A stretch of 5,487 nucleotides of DNA from Propionibacteriaceae bacterium (GTDB lineage Bacteria > Actinomycetota > Actinomycetes > Propionibacteriales > Propionibacteriaceae): contig JAIRRM010000173.1 of assembly GCA_031255975.1 (NCBI GenBank), forward strand, positions 1 through 5,487, written 5' to 3'. Below the pieces are notes generated by a model. That model did no database searches and was not told the DNA's origin. It saw nothing but the letters and a program-made list of their open reading frames with translations. The translations under genes were made by a program, and so were the position numbers. Below, piece after piece: positions 5,438-5,487 of the stretch; the first letter of the stretch is position 1, and every line of letters begins with the position of its first letter.

Positions 5438-5487
5438 GACGGGGGGTTGCCACGGTGGGTGGCTGGCGGGGGTTTCTGGGGATTTCG

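Larger units (their letters stand above)
5255..5487. other. Non-coding region downstream of the tRNA, hairpin-rich
   Basis: No credible gene is seen to the right edge. The stretch holds a degenerate inverted copy of the tRNA 3' end (5263-5278), a perfect 8-bp hairpin (5318-5336), a direct 12-bp match to the tRNA T-arm (TCGAATCCCGCC, 5350-5361, also at 5185-5196) and a REP-like hairpin (5416-5437). An 8-bp inverted pair CCGTGGCA / TGCCACGG (5361-5368 and 5448-5455) encloses that last hairpin. The right end is very G-rich on the plus strand. Confidence 0.5.

Noticed and set aside
5085..5453. Minus-strand 122-residue frame over tRNA-Ser(GCU)
   Set aside because: Its GFEPARGFETPTRLAGG stretch is the antisense translation of the tRNA, a well-known artefact, and it also crosses the terminator hairpin.

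Overview
The window looks like chromosome from a GC-rich actinobacterium (Actinomycetota). The evidence is the gene content: a SARP-like BTAD protein anchored in the membrane, a DLW-39 family micro-protein, a degenerate sigma-factor-like protein and a bacterial PH-domain membrane protein. Two serine tRNAs lack an encoded CCA, several starts look leaderless, and GTG starts occur. The genus cannot be read from the sequence.

Layout. (1) Bases 2-1867, plus strand: the C-terminal 600-odd residues of a membrane-anchored regulator (one TM helix, a cytosolic middle domain, a winged helix and a BTAD domain), cut by the left edge. (2) 1857-3281, minus strand: an MFS exporter-like permease, convergent with gene 1 and overlapping its stop by 11 bp. 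(3) 3314-3357: a divergent promoter block with a near-perfect 12-bp inverted repeat that contains both predicted -10 hexamers. (4) 3364-3492: a 42-residue DLW-39 family protein, probably leaderless, followed by a strong hairpin at 3514-3562. (5) 3586-3717: seven direct copies of GGACAACA spaced 20-21 bp (two helical turns), directly upstream of (6) 3752-4399, a 215-residue sigma-70-like protein. (7) 4478-4562 tRNA-Ser(UGA); 1 nt later a PH-domain membrane protein starts (4564-5088). (8) 5114-5203 tRNA-Ser(GCU) and a 21-bp terminator stem. (9) 5250-5487: non-coding DNA with hairpins and degenerate copies of the tRNA 3' end.

How the parts relate. The clearest unexplained system is the helically phased repeat array in front of the sigma-like gene. 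It reads as an operator array for cooperative binding, and autoregulation by the sigma-like protein is the simplest hypothesis. The permease and DLW-39 genes appear to share one symmetric divergent control region. The PH-domain gene has no Shine-Dalgarno and abuts the mature tRNA end, so its mRNA may be released by tRNA 3' processing. The regulator at the left edge has no visible functional link to the rest.
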